A stretch of DNA of 64,000 bases from Calliopum simillimum (Eukaryota > Arthropoda > Insecta > Diptera > Lauxaniidae). The stretch spans positions 151,266,492 through 151,330,491 of the forward strand of contig OX638368.1 in NCBI GenBank assembly GCA_951812925.1, given 5' to 3'. The notes under the pieces were generated by a model, which was given only the letters and a program-made list of their open reading frames with translations, was not told where the DNA came from and searched no databases. The translations under genes were made by a program, and so were the position numbers. Position 1 is the first letter of the stretch. Every line of letters starts with the position of its first letter. This document shows, piece by piece, positions 22,701-35,489 of this stretch.

Positions 22701-25700
22701 ATATTTCATACTGAGCAGGGATCGGTCTCCAAGTAATGTATATGAATAGGTCAGAAACAATTTTAATGTTTATTTGAAATTCAAAGAATTTTTGATGTAT
22801 TGAGACTTGTGCGTTATTGTGAATAGTAAATAAAGCAGTTCAAAGAAATAGTAACTTTGAGTAGTTAAATGTCATTTGACCAGATGACTAGCTTTATCTA
22901 AGTATTTACAAGGCACTAACCTACATACACACGAATTATCTGGCAACACTGTTGCACAAGCAACTGACAGTCGCGTCTGATGGGTTTATTTATGCGTTTG
23001 TCGCAACGAACGAATTCATTTGAATTATTTTTTAAATGACACTCAATCAATCAAAACCAATAATATTTTATTTCGTTAATTTTTTTTTATTTTATTGCCT
23101 GCAGTTAAAAGTTTCACAAAGGCGGAAGGGGAACAAAATTCAATGAAAAATATTTGTAATTTGTGTGTGAGTGTTGAGTGCTCGAAAGTGGTTTTAATTT
23201 AAAGTGACATTTATTGAAAGCCACCAAATGTTTTAATTTCAATTTTGATTTTATTTAAAAAATTTTTTTGTTTATTTCTAGAGTATTTTATTTTTATAAA
23301 AGCAACAATTCGTTTGTTATCTGATATTTTACGTTATTTAAATTTTAGTCATATTAAGTCATGAAAAGTCATAGGTATATGCGCTTTTTTTTGTCCGATT
23401 TACATTTAATTTTACATTCTTTTAATGATTCTCGAGCAAGTATTTTTTAATTTTTCGTTTTGGTCATAACTAACTAAGATATTGTATGATTTTTTAAAGT
23501 TCCATGGCCTGGGAAAACACTTTTTTTTTGTAATATATAAATCATCTGAAAACTCAATAATTTTACCATAGAAACATCTTAAGATGCACAAAGCCTTAAT
23601 CTTTCAAAAACATTCTTTATAGTAAAAACTTGCTTCCATTAATTACACACTTAATTATCTACAAAAATTGAGTTCACTGTCGCCACTTTAATGCCAGAGA
23701 TGCAGACATTCAGCAACATCAGCAGCAGCAACAGTAGCAACAACCCTGCACACTGAGTGGAAGTAGATAATCTCAATGAAACATTTATCATCATCAAGCA
23801 TCAGCAACACAAAATCAACAGAAACAGAATCCACTACACCATTGCTACCACCACCAGTGCCATCACCACAACTAAATACTTAACCAAATGTTTTAAGTCA
23901 CTATGATTGTCTTTATAAGTATATAAATACACTTACACATATATATCTAAGTATACATATTTATGTTGGAATAGTCTGGTATCAGGCGCCACCCTCTTAT
24001 GCTGCATTTTCCGCAAGTCTTAGCAACTTTGACTTTCATCTGATGGAAAATTGCAAGATTTTTTTTTAATAGAAAATTATCAAATCATAATTTTTTTCAC
24101 AGAAGATGATAGTGATAATGCGGCATTGTCTGGGAAAGTTAAATTTTTTAATATGCGAAAATTAAAGTTTCTTAGAAATATTCTTAATAATTCTGAGAGT
24201 TTTCTGAATAATATATATTGATCAAAACCAGAGGGGTGATATACAAAACTTAAAATCAAAATATATATTTGCTCAGCCATGAAATTTCAGTGTTATAGAA
24301 GGTATTTCCCAAGTTTGGGTGACAAACAAACAAACATGAAAATTCATGAAGTGGAAAAATCATTTATTTAAGATATTGGCAGAATGTGAAGCATGAAAAG
24401 TAAAACTTTCAAAAATCAATAAAATTGCGAAGAACAGAATAAAATTCAACAATTAGTGGATGAAACTTTTTCATCTCTGTTTTAAATGTCTTCAATTCAA
24501 AGACTGAAGAACAGTGATGTGCTGACATTGGATCATTAATAAACATATTTTTACAATGAAGTACGTTTTTTATCTTAATAAGTATAATAAGTAAGTTCCT
24601 CAAGTGATGAGCAAAATCAGGCTTGGTCTGGGTCTCGAAAAAGACGAAGACCCCATTCTGATTTAATAATCAAAACTTTGCGTTCAAGGTCTAAATAAAG
24701 ACTGCAATGGTCAATATAAGGTTCTCTTTGGGTAAGTGGTTTATTTCTCTTAACAGTCAAGAGATTCAGAATTAGTCAAGAACTTAAAAGGCTTGGAACA
24801 ATAGGACATTAATTGCGATAGAAATGCATGGACCTGGCAGCATAAAGTTGTAGTTGTGATATTTGACACATACATGACACGATTATTTTAATTTTTTACA
24901 TTTATCTACATGGCAAATGTGTTAAAATGTAAAATATTTCAAAACGTTATGACATGCTCAGCATTGGTGAAAAATACATATAAAGCAATTAACACCCAAT
25001 TGCTGTAGTGAATTTAATACGAGTTCCCCGTTTAGCACAGAAACCCCCTACTCCTCTCTACTTAAGCTTTAACAACCCTTAGGACAATGAAGACTCATTT
25101 GTAAACGCAACAAAGTTAAAGAATTAATCCTTAATTAAAATTTCTTTTTACTGCTTTAATGAGATAATTGGAGTGAGATAGCAGTTAATTGTAATGAGAT
25201 AGAAAGTCATAAAAGTACAACTGCAACGGGTAAAAGTTTAGGAAAAATAAAATAAACGGAAGGAAATAAAATAACAACAATAAAAAACAGAATAAAGCGA
25301 AAATAAGCAACACTTTTAGGGTGGGGTGGCACAAATGAGCGGAAAATACTTTACATCATTCTAAAGAAATTCCTGCTCAAAGTCAGAGAAAAATGATTTT
25401 AAAGCTCTTAAGCGATTCCCAACTAAGAGAAGAGAAGAGAATTTGAGGTTTTAAAGCAAAAGTTTTGTGAAGATGGTAATTTTGCTCTTTTTGTTGAAAG
25501 ATTATCCACCGATCACAGTTTTCCGGAAAGAAAAACGTTTGTGATTCAATGAAGGAAAATGAATCTGCTTTGAAGGAATTTTCTTGTTAATTGAGAATGT
25601 TGCATTTCCATTCCTTACAGTCAATCAACAAATGCACTTCGTATCTAAAAGTACAGTACAGAAGAACAAAAATTATTAGCTATTTTGTAGGCAAGATTGG

Positions 25701-27440
25701 AGAGTTGTGAGACGGGTTTTGTTTTTGCGATTGAACTACTCCAAAATCACAATATTCTGCAAACCTGAAAGCTTTAATCTAGTTCGACGCTAATGGCTAT
25801 TACATAGTTCATTCTTTTCATCATTTTTGTCAAAATTATGTGAACTTATGTAAAGGTGTCATTTTATAAATTTTTTCAAGATTGGTTTATTATTTTAAAG
25901 CTATTCTTATTTGGATATGTCAACCGTAATCGGGCATTTTTGTTTTTTTTTTTTTCTTTGTTCTTTTAGGGGATAGAGGATATGAATCTATCTTGGAAAA
26001 AATAACTCTGAGGTGTTGAAGGGATAAAACTAATTTTCTGACTTGTTTTAGAAAAAAAAATTTTCTTGGGTCACCCTAGGGTTATAGAAAAAACTTTTTT
26101 GTAAGAAACATTTAGCGAATTGTATGAGCTTTCTACGAGTGTATTTAGTTTATAGGGTTTATAAGGATTTCGCGATTTTAGTACGAAAAAATTCCTGTTA
26201 AGTAACACAACTTTTTATAATTTTTTTTTTTTTGGAATTCTGGTTATTTCCCCTAATTCGGAAGTAAATTCGTGATACTCATTTTTTTAATTTCGGTCTG
26301 AAAAAATACTACTGTTGGCAAAATATCAGGCTCCAATTTTTTTAGCTTGAAGCAAATTGCAAAATTAATGGCACATTCGCATTATGACATTAAATATGGG
26401 TATTTTCACAGAAAATTAAACTGTTAAACAAAAAAACTGTGTTATGGGATACCCTTTATATATATTTTTGTAAAATTCAAAAAATCGAATTTTAATTTTT
26501 ATAGAATAAGGTCCCTTTTCCTGTAAAGTATCAACTCGTAGGACAAAATCACAAATATAAGTTAAGTACAGGCACTCATAAAGAAAAAATATTTTTCAGT
26601 GATGATTACAAGATGTAAGAATCGCATTATTTCGAAAGGATTCATAATAATTTTAATATAAAATATTTATCATCTATTTGTTTCGAAATACAAATCTGAA
26701 TTTTAATAAAACACAAAGAATACAACAAAAAAAACACAAACAAGCAAATTAAATGCAGAGTTAAACCAATATATTCTACCAATTAACTGGATGAAGAAGG
26801 CGCTTGGGTGGGGAATGTGGAACTACACAAACCAATTACGCGCTCACATTAAGAGCCACTGGACCGACGATGGCCTCTCATTAATTACGAAATTACTGTT
26901 GCAATAACAACAGCAACAACAACAGCAACAACAACAAATAAAACAACTAAATACCAACTGAACTTCGTAAGTCACGCGCGTAAAAGCAAATACTATAACG
27001 TTTGGCTCCACCACACTCCTCCCGCTGTAATGTTAAGTTGTTATCCATCCACATTTCTCTTTAGTGTTCTTGTTGGTTTCTTCCAACGTTCAGTCACTTT
27101 GTCATTCATCATTAAAAAAGTGAGTCAATTAATGATGTTGGCAACGATGATGACGATGACGACGACGATCAACGTTTACTTGTAACTGACAAAAAAGAAG
27201 CAATCAAAAAGGAACCAAAAGGTAATGGAAATTGTACAGAAAGGACAGAATATAACAGTAGAAAAGGAAAAACAGCAGCAACGACGATGTTCAATGTGAA
27301 GGAATAAAGTTGTTGATGTAAATTTTTAATGACTTTTTAAACATAATGAAAATAATGTGGAATAAATGTACTTCCATAACAGTAGGGTGGCACATATTTG
27401 TGAATACCATTTGGTTAGAGTTTCAAAAGCATCTTAAATG
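22701..27440. other. Long non-coding stretch, nothing firmly recognised
   Basis: It contains CAG/CAA triplets (23715-23740 and 26905-26940), a GAC/GAT run (27143-27170) and poly-T runs. The part near 23100-23215 resembles a 5' leader in composition, but I see no consensus donor. No protein-like frame. Confidence 0.45.
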
Positions 27441-27720
27441 TATTCATGTGTTGTAACGAACCTTTTCTTCGTTAGCCGGGGTGTAGCCGTCGGCGTCCAG
27501 GGTTCATTACAAAATTTATATTCAATAAAACACAACTTTTCCGTAACGTTATAATCCACTTTAATCCCTTTAACCTGTGCGGCGACCACCAAGAGAAAGC
27601 AAGCATTAAAATAAAATCTTAACCTAATAAATATAATTTAATATAACCTAAATTCATTATCACAATTCTTACATACTAATTCCCCTACCCGCGCGCGAGG
27701 TTTTAAGGTGTCTCTGTCTG

Positions 27721-27887
27721 TCCGTCGTGGAGTGCATCACCGACCATGCCTCTCCGTCTCTGGTCCTGGGTCTCCGTCTGTCCGTCGTAGAGTGCATCAC
27801 CGACCATGCCTCTCCGTCACTGGTCCTGGGTCCCCGTCTGTCCGTCGTGGTGTGCATCACCGACCATGCCTCTCCGTCAGTTGTCCA
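27721..27887. repeat. 60-bp tandem repeat, about 2.8 units
   Basis: Units start TCCGTCGTRGWGTGCATCAC at 27721, 27781 and 27841, so the period is exactly 60 bp with few differences. Because 60 is a multiple of three, open frames appear on both strands as by-products. Confidence 0.9.
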
Positions 27888-28170
27888 TAAAATTTATCTA
27901 TTTGTTATTAATTTTAAGTCCCAGTCATGTCTTGAAGCGTCCTTGCTGTGAAAAAGTCTTAATGTTGCGGGATGATTAAAATAAACGCGGATCACGTCTT
28001 ACCTGTGCGGCGACCACCAAGAGACAGAAAGTATCTCCGACCGGAAACACCTTCATTGTTTTTGTTAAATGGCGGCCGCCGCCCCCTTGCGTGAGTTTCT
28101 AAAGTAACCTTCGTTGGGGTACGTTCAGAATTATCTGCTGGTGCGATATTTCGTTGCTTGTAAACTGTTG

Positions 28171-28393
28171 GTTTGTTGATTGTTTGGTCTGTTGCGCAAC
28201 CGTTGTGCGTTTACCTGGTTGGTTGGTTGATTGTTTGGTCGGTCGATTGTTTGGTTGCTTGACGAGCTGTTTGCTTGGCGGGTTTGTTGATTGTTTAGTC
28301 TGTTGTGCAACCGTAATGCGTTTACTTGATTGGTTGATTGATTGTTTGGTTGATCGATTATTTGGTTGTTTGGTGAGTTGTTTGCGTAACTGT
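28171..28393. repeat. 111-bp tandem duplication rich in GTTTGGTTG
   Basis: GTTTGTTGATTGTTTRGTCT begins at 28171 and again at 28282, each followed by GTTGYGCAACCGT and GCGTTTAC. The Gln/Lys/Thr-rich minus-strand frame comes from this low-complexity repeat. Confidence 0.8.
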
Positions 28394-28744
28394 TTGGTAA
28401 CCGTTTCCCCTAGTGTGTCCATCGAGCACGCGTAAGACGCGGTGTATGAGGCTATGAGTTTCCACGATTTGCCTCATTACAGTGTGAATATCTCGAATGA
28501 ATGTCAGGTGGCAATTTTGAAGGAAAAAAAAATGTAGAGTAAAGGAGGGAAATATGGACCACCAATCATTCTTTTTTAAATAAAACTCAGACATAAAACA
28601 AAACAATTAATTTTATTTCATTCATTAAAGGAAACAATTCAATTTCAAAACTTAAAAAACTAAAAATGAAGATCAAAAAAAAAAAAGAGTAGTGTTTTAT
28701 GAACAATATAGACCATATTGCCCCATATATTTATTTGTTAGATA

Positions 28745-29300
28745 AGTTGCATATAAAAGGGTCTCTTCCACATTCGGCGCATTCTTCATGATTCCAAGAA
28801 CGCCAGATTACACATTCAACCCAAACCTCGCCACGGCGATCTTCAAAGTAAAGGGTATTACAGTACATGCATTTTTCAACTTCTACATATTCTTAGGGAT
28901 TTTCGGATTCCAAATCTAAACCATCAGACTCGTCATGAAAACTGCAACTAAGTAGATTCTTCATCTGAAGAAGATGAGAAATATATTAGTTTTTGAGGCT
29001 TTATTTCTTCGCGCTGACATAAGCTTTAGGTATTGGCGTAAAGTTTGAACATGAATTTCGGTAAATCCTATGTTCGCAATGGAAAGTACCGTGTGGTCCC
29101 ACGTAGTCCATATTACCCTCGCTTACCCTGTTGGTTGAAAACGGTCTCCCAATCATTATAATTTGATATAAGGTCCCTATTCAAGTGAAAAACACTTAGG
29201 GCCGTTTTCTGAGGCTTTTTCACTGAAAACGACACTAAGGCAGTTTTTTCTAGCTCTGAGCTATTTGGTATTTTTTGATCTATCTGATTGAGCAAATTTT
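28745..29300 (-). pseudogene. Relic of a DDE transposase C-terminus with Cys/His cluster
   Basis: Read on minus at 28880-28748: EKCMYCNTLYFEDRRGEVWVEC...WNHEECAEC, then DPFIC. This resembles the C-x2-C ... GE.W..C ... W.H..C tail found on some pogo/CENP-B-like insect transposases. An in-frame stop precedes the Cys cluster, and an expected Cys reads Trp (VIWRSW). A short frame at 29295-29113 may be more of the same relic. I cannot name the family with certainty. Confidence 0.4.
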
Positions 29301-29877
29301 TCTAAGTTATCTGCGTTGGAAAATATTGTGAATCTTGTATAACCCGCCTCCCAACCCAACGTAAAAAGTCTTAAAAATTATGAACCCACTACTCCTCCAA
29401 ATAATCTTACGCAATTACTGGATTGTCCATAGCAAAAATTCGATGAAATTTGGTAGGTAGGTGCCGAACAAAATTTAATTTCCTTACAGATTTGAAATCA
29501 CTACAAAAAATCCTAGAGGTTGAAGATTACCGTTTGTTAACTCATTTCTCCGTAAAATTTGACAAATTTTGCATTATAATATCCACAATTTTGAATTTTT
29601 CATCTTACAATTTCAAAATGTCATAACTCAGTAAATTTTTGAAATTGTGATAGATAAGTTAGGTGTATTTTTATTCAAAATAATATTAAGTAACGCACCT
29701 TTTCCTAAGGTGGATCACATTATATGAATTATTCATATTCTCAATATTTTTTAACAACATACACAAAGAAACTCTTAGTAATGATTTTGAGCATTATCAC
29801 AACAAGCCAAATGGTTTATTATTATTTAAATCAAGAATCACCCAAAAAATAAAAAAACAGGTTAATATTATGTTGAT

Positions 29878-29918
29878 GCCCTATGCTCCCCTAGGAGTTA
29901 AAGGAGAATACAAACATA
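29878..29918 (+). repeat. 45-bp dispersed element, copy 2 (inverted)
   Basis: This is the inverse complement of the copies at 9590 and 33687, with a few bases missing. CTCCCCTAGGAGTTAAAGGA leads into GAATACAAACATA. Confidence 0.6.
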
Positions 29919-32900
29919 CGCAGCAACACTTATAAATTGATGGAACGCTGCAAAAAAAATATAGTTTGGAAAATTAAAATCCCAATTGTTGTTCACAAGT
30001 GATGTTATTATTATTGTGTGCAACATGTAAAACTGCTAAATTTATTTTTTAAGTGCAATTATGTGCCATTAACATGAATGGTCTTTTTGCTGAGTGTTGT
30101 ATATGCAAAAGGATTAATTAAAGCCGCGGGTGAATGAATCAAAAAGAAAAACACTTTTCACTAAACTTTGCATAATTAGATTTATCAGATCAAAGGCATT
30201 TAAGAGAAAGTTTCCAATTAAATATATGAAATATGTTCTTAACCAAGCGATGGGCAATTGGGGTCTGAAGGACCACACGGAGTTTTAAAAAACACTTACG
30301 TTTTACTTAATAGAATATCTATTCTAGCGCTCTCATTAGGTGAAGATAAAATATCATACAATAAACAGAAAAAGCACGCTTACCCAAGATTTTGGAGTAA
30401 GGGGATGAAACAACTTGAAAAATATATAAATGCAGTGGCTTCTGAAATAAAATTTTGGATAATTTTCGAAATAAGATTGTCATGTGGAACACATTTTTAC
30501 TTGAGAGTTACGCCAAATCTATTTTACTGATTGCATGCAACCTTCAATGTGTATCTGCACCATTTACTACACTTTAGATACATATGAATGTACATACAAA
30601 GAGAAACCTATAAATACGCCCCCCAACTAGTAACTAAACATATAATTAAATAAACAAACAAAAATACAGTAATTTACACACGAACATTTATTCATTTAGT
30701 TTTAATTTGGCAAAATTAAGTGAAAAGTTTTACGTTTTCATTTTATTTACAAAAACCCACACATGTACATTTCACTTGCAGACATTTACACTCTATTGAA
30801 AAGTGCATAAACGTGAATTAGAGTGTACCTAGAAAAAAAAAGTATTGAACTCCGTTTTACTACAATATTTTTAGCAGTTTTTATATTAAAAGTCTGAAAA
30901 AAAAGATATTTTATGATATTTGGAAAAAAATTTCATGTTTGCTATGATTTCACTTGTCACCAAGCACTTGTCTTCAGCAAAATTTCAAAATTTTGAAGAA
31001 TTCCCAAGCTAAGCATAATTTTCCTTTTGATTCAAGTTTAAGGTTCTTAACAAATGCGTGCAAAAGGGAAAATATAGTAAGCTAGTAAGCCCTGATGAAC
31101 ATCTTGCATGGTGGAATGTGAACCAACCTTTGGAAACTAATGCTAGTACAAAATTGTCAGCTCAGAATGTGTGAAATGTATGAAGGCTATATGGAAAATA
31201 AAATAGAAAATTAAATTAATGAACACATTTTTTTATGGTTCAAATATTAAAATTTCTGAAATCAAGTTTCACTCTAAAGCATAACATTGCTGTGCTAAGC
31301 AATTAAGTGCGAATGAAAATGTTCGCCATTTGAATGTGCAGTCGAAATACGAGTAATGAGCAACTTTTGCAACATTTAATCGCGATTTTCAAATTTTCAC
31401 ACACACACCTGCATAACTGCATACAGGAATACACACTCAACACAATTTAACACAAATTTGCTTTCAGTTTTTGAAGCGAAAAGGTCAGAGTGATTATTGT
31501 TACACATGCACAATAACACTTTGCCATTTTTTCACTTTATTCAATAGATGCCCTTCAACTTTTGACATAAAGGTTATGTTTACCGTTAGAATCCTGAATG
31601 GCTAAAACAAATCAAAGAAAAAAAAAATATTTTAAACTTTCTTACAATGTAAGTGCTCTGTTTTAATAGCTTAAAAGTATCACGCCTATAAGACTAAATC
31701 AGGCCGCTTTTTCTAACGTTGATATTTTTAATGCATCGCTATTAATAGCACTAGCTTACAGCCAAAACATACAAGAAGTGAAGCTACCAAAAATTAGTTT
31801 TGGACTTCATAATTTTTCGAGTATCTCATGGCCCTTTCAAGTACAAAACCATCTCTTAATTCGAAATTTGCCATCTAAAAAATCCAACTGTTTTGAAAAA
31901 TAGGGTTTGGAAGTTTTGAATACTCAACATACTTAAGAAGTTTTTTTCAAGACCAAGTACGAGACGAGGCCTTAATACCCAAGACCAAAACTCAATATCA
32001 AAACCAAGATCAAAACTCAATGTCTAAGGTCAAGACTCAACGTCCAAGACCAAACTCCCAAGGTCTTGGTTTGCTCATCACTAGAAGGATACCTGAATCA
32101 AGTTATCACTTTCAGAAAACATAATTGTCAAACATTCTAATAAGTAACGAGCTGAGTGATAGTGTGTCCCGAGAAAGCATACATATTAGGTTCACTAGTA
32201 GTTAGATAAAACAGTTAAAGATCGAAAAAGAAATCCGATGGAACTGTACTGGACGATTTAAGGATCCGGACTTCGCTAATAGATGGGATGAAAACCATTC
32301 GACGAAAACTAAAAGTATGACGCTGAATCGACTCAGATATTATAACAATACGTACATTAAAAATATCGACAGCTAGACAGCATCATTTCAATTGACTGTG
32401 GAGCAGTTTATCAAAATTATCAAAAGCGAAAGTAGTACATTCATTTATTCGGTTTGATTTAATATACAGCTTAGTCATTGACTTTTTTTGATTAATACAT
32501 TTTCTAGTGGAAACCATGTCTCGAAAACATCTGTGTACATAGACTAGCTCCAAACTATTGTTTACTCTTATGAATAGTATAGCCTGGAAAAAGCAAATTA
32601 TATTTGGAAAGAAATTCAAAATATGTAAGCATGTTTGAAACTACTAAGTTCCTACTACTCAAGCTATAAAGATTACTCAAAAATTTTCGTTGAAAATAAT
32701 AGGTGAATAATGCAAGAAGTTCGGAATCAAAATCAACATTAAACTAAAGCAACAACAAAAATTGTGCTTTTATTCCGAGAACACCGATGATTAAGCCTAT
32801 AAGTACCAACATCGACGTTTAAAAAGTTTATTATAAAAAAATTTTCTGCAATATAAGGGAAATTCCAGAAAATTAAGCTCGACAAACAAAAAAAAAAAAA

Positions 32901-33672
32901 ACGGCAAAAACGACCAACCAAAATAAATCATTGCAAATTATGTTTGTGCAGATATTACGTACGCTTTTAAAAAATCATCAATCATCGAAGCGTTTGTTTG
33001 TTAATAGCTTTCGAGAGTGGAATGGAGAGGGGGTGATAAAAATCTTAAGAAATGCATAAAACAAAGCCATGAAAATTTAAAAAGAAAACAAAAAGAAAAT
33101 ATTGCCTACTTTAGGGCAATTTAACGCAAAAATAAAGCCAATGGTCACAACTCAAAATGAACCAAAAACATTTTAGGAAGTTGGGCTGGCAGAGAGGGTA
33201 CTGAATTGAGTAAGTCTATAAAAATCGCTTAATCCCAAAAGAATAAGCATAAAAAGCACAAAAATAAAATTGCAAAGGAAGCAAAAAATCAGCAACAGCA
33301 ACAACAACAATGGCAATGACGATGATGATGACTACGACGACAATAAAGCGCAAAAACAAATTAAAGACTCATAAAAGTCTTTGAGCCAAAAGCCAAATAC
33401 TAACGGATAAAACAACAAAAATAAGACCAACAATAAAAGAAAAAAGAAAAAAAAACAACTCAAAGAGGAGAGAGCACAAGAAAACTGTTGGCAGCCAAAA
33501 ATAAAACAGAACGGAGAGGAGTGAAAAATGAAGAAAATCCGATTTTAATATGCTGGGGTCGAAAATAAACAGTGCAGAACAACAACAACATTAGCAGACA
33601 CTTGTGCTGAAATTGAAAAAATAGAAGAAGCAGATAAAGAGAAGAAAATATATCAACTGAAGAAAATGTCGC
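29919..33672. other. Non-coding stretch
   Basis: A degenerate CAAGACCAARACTCAAT repeat lies at 31950-32060, and CAA/GAC triplets near 33290-33345. No supported gene. Confidence 0.5.
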
Positions 33673-33686
33673 AAGTAGGGTATTTG

Positions 33687-33731
33687 TATGTATGTATTCT
33701 CCTTTAATTCCTAGGAGGAGCATAGGGCCAA
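33687..33731 (-). mobile_element. 45-bp insertion with 14-bp target duplication
   Basis: The 45-bp sequence is flanked by perfect direct repeats AAGTAGGGTATTTG at 33673-33686 and 33732-33745. Read on minus it starts TTGGCCCTATGCTCC and ends in a CATA repeat. A long variable TSD and a simple-repeat tail are typical of retroposition primed at the target, so this may be a severely truncated LINE or SINE 3' end. Other copies lie at 9590 and 29878. Confidence 0.7.
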
Positions 33732-34355
33732 AAGTAGGGTATTTGGTCTCTTGAAAAAATATTTTTGTTGGTTTTTCTTATTTAGTTTGTTGAGAAATAA
33801 GTGCTCCCAGAACGCAATACGTTTCCAGGAACCATTTTCGAAAGTGAATGTTTTTAGAAATTTCGTTTTCTTTTAAAACTCTGCACTTGAGGAGTGGGCC
33901 ATCATTAGTCTGTTTGACCGAACTGCATTTAATTGCAGCACAATTAGAATGGCAAACATTTTGGAAAGTTAAAATAAATCCACAAAAACAGACAACTCTT
34001 ACATATGTTTGACTGCAAGAAATAAGACATTTAAACGTTAAAGTTTAGATGCCAGCAAAATATACTGACAATCAGCTGGCACTTGAGCAATGCCAAGCAC
34101 ATCTAAGAGGAAAATTATTATTATTATTATTAAATATTGACATTGGTATTAGAAAAAAGCTTAGTAAGGAACATTGAAAAGTTTGCAAATCCGTTCCGAG
34201 CAATTGAAGTTTTAAATCGATGTTTTCAATTGCAAAAGTTTTTGAAAATCACTCAACTCAACTAAAGAAATCAAAAATTCGGAATCGAAAATTTTTAATT
34301 GCAGTTAAGGATTACTGAAATTAGGAATTACTGCCGCTGGTCATCTGGTTATATA

Positions 34356-35483
34356 AGGTTGACTAAAAAGAATGTTTGGAAAAGTGAGCTAAGTTCGCCA
34401 TCTTTCGGGCAAAACCATAATACCGCCCTTAAAGAATTACTGGGGTTTCTGTTCGAAAAACTCAGCCTAACCCTTTTTGCAATCCTCTTGGAAATTCAAA
34501 TTTACGCCATCAAAATAATTCTGCAATGAGTGAAACAAATGGTAATCCAAAGGTGCAAGGTCGGGCTGTATGGTGAATGCATTAAAACTTCCAAGCCAAG
34601 CTCCCTCAGTTTTTGGCGGGTCACCAAAAAAGTATGTGGTATAGCGTTCCAGACAATTTTTTTTTAAGCGCTTCATTTAATCTTGCTAATTGTTGACAGT
34701 ACAGTTCTAAATTAATCGTTTGGAACAGCGAAAGCAATTCGTAATACACAGGACCATTGCAATTCCACCAATACTAAGCAAAACCATCCTTGGCGTTAGT
34801 TCCAACTTTGCGATAATTTGGGAAGGCTCACCTCGTTTTGACCATGATGTTATTCGAAAAAATAAAGTTACGATTTTTTCCGATTCTGCACTCATTTTAG
34901 TGGCGTTAAAACAGTTGAATATTTAAGAAATGTTAATGGGTAAGTTATTAGCTACCAACAATGAAAATACATTGATGGTCGGAGCTTACTGTTCAGTGTT
35001 TTTGAGTAAAACAACAATAAAAACACAAAAACAAGGCAAAAATACACATAAATAAAAAAAGCAAAAAAATGTATCGGAAGACTGGTTTGCGTTACTAGTT
35101 TCGGGACCCATCACAGGTCAAAATTGACTATAATAAGTCAATTCCTCATCAGACGCTTTGCCGACATCTTACAAAATTCTGCAAGCATACTTTATTTAAC
35201 TTTTAGCATAGATTAGACGAGAATCACAGCTACAAGAAAAACGCAGCACATGCAAAAATTCCAATTTCTTTGTTTATTCCCTTTATATGCATTGCCCTGC
35301 CGTTGTGAGTCATCGATATTATACTATTTTTGCATAGCGCTATGGGTAAGAATTGTGTATGATTCTCAGTGATTTCAACTACCTTTAGCAATGAAAAGTT
35401 GCCAGAGCGGAACAGTACTTACAGAGTGATCTTACTTTAAACTTTGCTGTTTCACTTTTCTGAACATTCTTTTTACTCAACCT
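34356..35483 (-). mobile_element. Internally deleted mariner, copy B, with intact TIRs
   Basis: The left end AGGTTGACTAAAAAGAATGT and the right end (inverse AGGTTGAGTAAAAAGAATGT) match 19 of 20 bases and are flanked by TA at 34354-34355 and 35484-35485. On minus, the transposase start MSAESEKIVTLFF (34895) jumps to SWSKRGEPSQIIAKLELTPRMVLLSI. Later come DLAPLDYHLF and LNFQEDCKKG. The DNA-binding domain and first catalytic Asp are missing, and Ser of LAPSDY reads Leu. About 450 bp at 34940-35380 is foreign to mariner and includes a second, degraded copy of the 5' end, suggesting nesting. Confidence 0.85.
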
Positions 35484-35489
35484 TATAAA

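Larger units (their letters stand above)
27452..28480. repeat. Unclassified GC-richer repeat block, possibly an LTR-element remnant
   Basis: It starts with TGTAACGAACC (27452-27462) and its near inverse GGTTCATTACA (27501-27511). A 23-bp word beginning CCTGTGCGGCGACCACCAAG is repeated at 27574-27596 and 28002-28024. Its complement starts TGG after a T-run, like a primer binding site on the minus strand. It also includes the two tandem repeats listed next. No pol-like frame. The LTR-element reading is a guess. Confidence 0.35.

Noticed and set aside
23100..23215. Alternative 5' leader exon
   Set aside because: Composition fits, but no consensus donor follows.
27669..27890. Frames on both strands over the 60-bp repeat
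   Set aside because: A 60-bp period keeps all frames open; not coding evidence.
28099..28435. Gln/Lys/Thr-rich frame and its plus-strand partner
   Set aside because: Product of the 111-bp GTTTGGTTG repeat.
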